Assembly (NCBI GenBank): GCA_964454255.1
Contig: CAYVSY010000024.1
Location: forward strand, 1-14,595
Origin: CAYVSY01 sp964454255
Lineage (GTDB): Bacteria > Bacillota_I > Bacilli_A > RF39 > UBA660
Reading direction: 5' to 3'
DNA: 14,595 nt
The position numbers and the translations under genes are program-made. Below the pieces are notes generated by a model. It worked only from the letters and a program-made list of their open reading frames with translations, was not told where the DNA came from and did not search any database. Shown piece after piece: positions 14,460 to 14,595 of the stretch. The first letter of the stretch is position 1; each line of letters opens with the position of its first letter.

Positions 14460-14595
14460 ATGTTAGCGCAAGAAAGTCGCTTAAAAGTTGCAGATAATTC
14501 TGGAGCTCGTGAATTGTTAATAATTAGAGTTTTAGGTGGAAGTAAAGTAAAAACTGGTAACATCGGTGATATCGTTGTTGGGACAGTTAAAAAAG
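14460..14595 (+). CDS. rplN: Ribosomal protein L14 (uL14), 5' part cut by the window end
   Basis: The first 45 codons are present, opening MLAQESRLKVADNSGARELL and continuing with VLGGSKVKTGNIGDIVVGTVKK. This is the L14 N-terminal beta-barrel. The reading frame is open to the window edge. GGAAGGAGG (14443-14451) sets the start. Its place after rpsQ is the standard start of the spc gene order. Confidence 0.95.
   Translation, partial: MLAQESRLKVADNSGARELLIIRVLGGSKVKTGNIGDIVVGTVKK

Noticed and set aside
1..14595. Mycoplasma-type code in which UGA is Trp
   Set aside because: All Trp residues are TGG and no gene needs UGA read-through; peptidoglycan genes also argue against a wall-less mycoplasma.

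Overview
The window is a piece of a very AT-rich, low-GC Gram-positive-type chromosome (Firmicutes/Bacilli, near the Erysipelotrichia and gut Mollicutes-like lineages). The evidence is the base composition, strong AGGAGG-type ribosome binding sites, an S10-spc operon in Bacilli order with a Firmicutes-style leader, a Firmicutes-type HelD, and an L3 core resembling that group. PBP2 and MurD show that it makes peptidoglycan, so it is not a wall-less mycoplasma. All tryptophans are TGG and none of the stops seen is TGA; standard code fits. A run of ten Ns marks an assembly gap, so this is probably a draft or metagenomic scaffold.

Left part (1-2529): two tandem but separately controlled genes for type IV pilin-like proteins, the first with a good promoter and each followed by a hairpin. 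Next comes endonuclease IV (nfo). A small minus-strand gene abuts nfo stop-to-stop; it may be a DUF2624/YqfT-like protein.

Middle (2530-5610): a class B penicillin-binding protein, then a promoter driving rpmG (L33) and the start of efp (EF-P). The sequence then breaks at ten Ns. It resumes inside the end of a second, non-identical rpmG, followed by a complete efp and a clear terminator. This is either a real tandem rpmG-efp duplication or a chimeric scaffold join; if chimeric, the two halves of the window come from different genomes.

Right part (5611-14595): helD (RNA polymerase-recycling helicase) and murD (peptidoglycan precursor ligase) as single genes. An A-tract-rich promoter and structured leader follow, then the S10-spc ribosomal protein operon: S10, L3, L4, L23, L2, S19, L22, S3, L16, L29, S17 and the start of L14, cut by the window end. 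The ribosomal genes are tightly packed with several overlaps and no internal terminator seen. L4 in this operon is the usual feedback regulator acting on such leaders.

Most of the window is ordinary housekeeping DNA; I see no phage, IS element, CRISPR array, tRNA or defence system. The points worth a second look are the rpmG-efp discontinuity, the pilin pair with conserved cysteines, the acidic tail on L3, an altered MurD motif, and the S10 leader. No gene-free stretch exceeds 300 bases.
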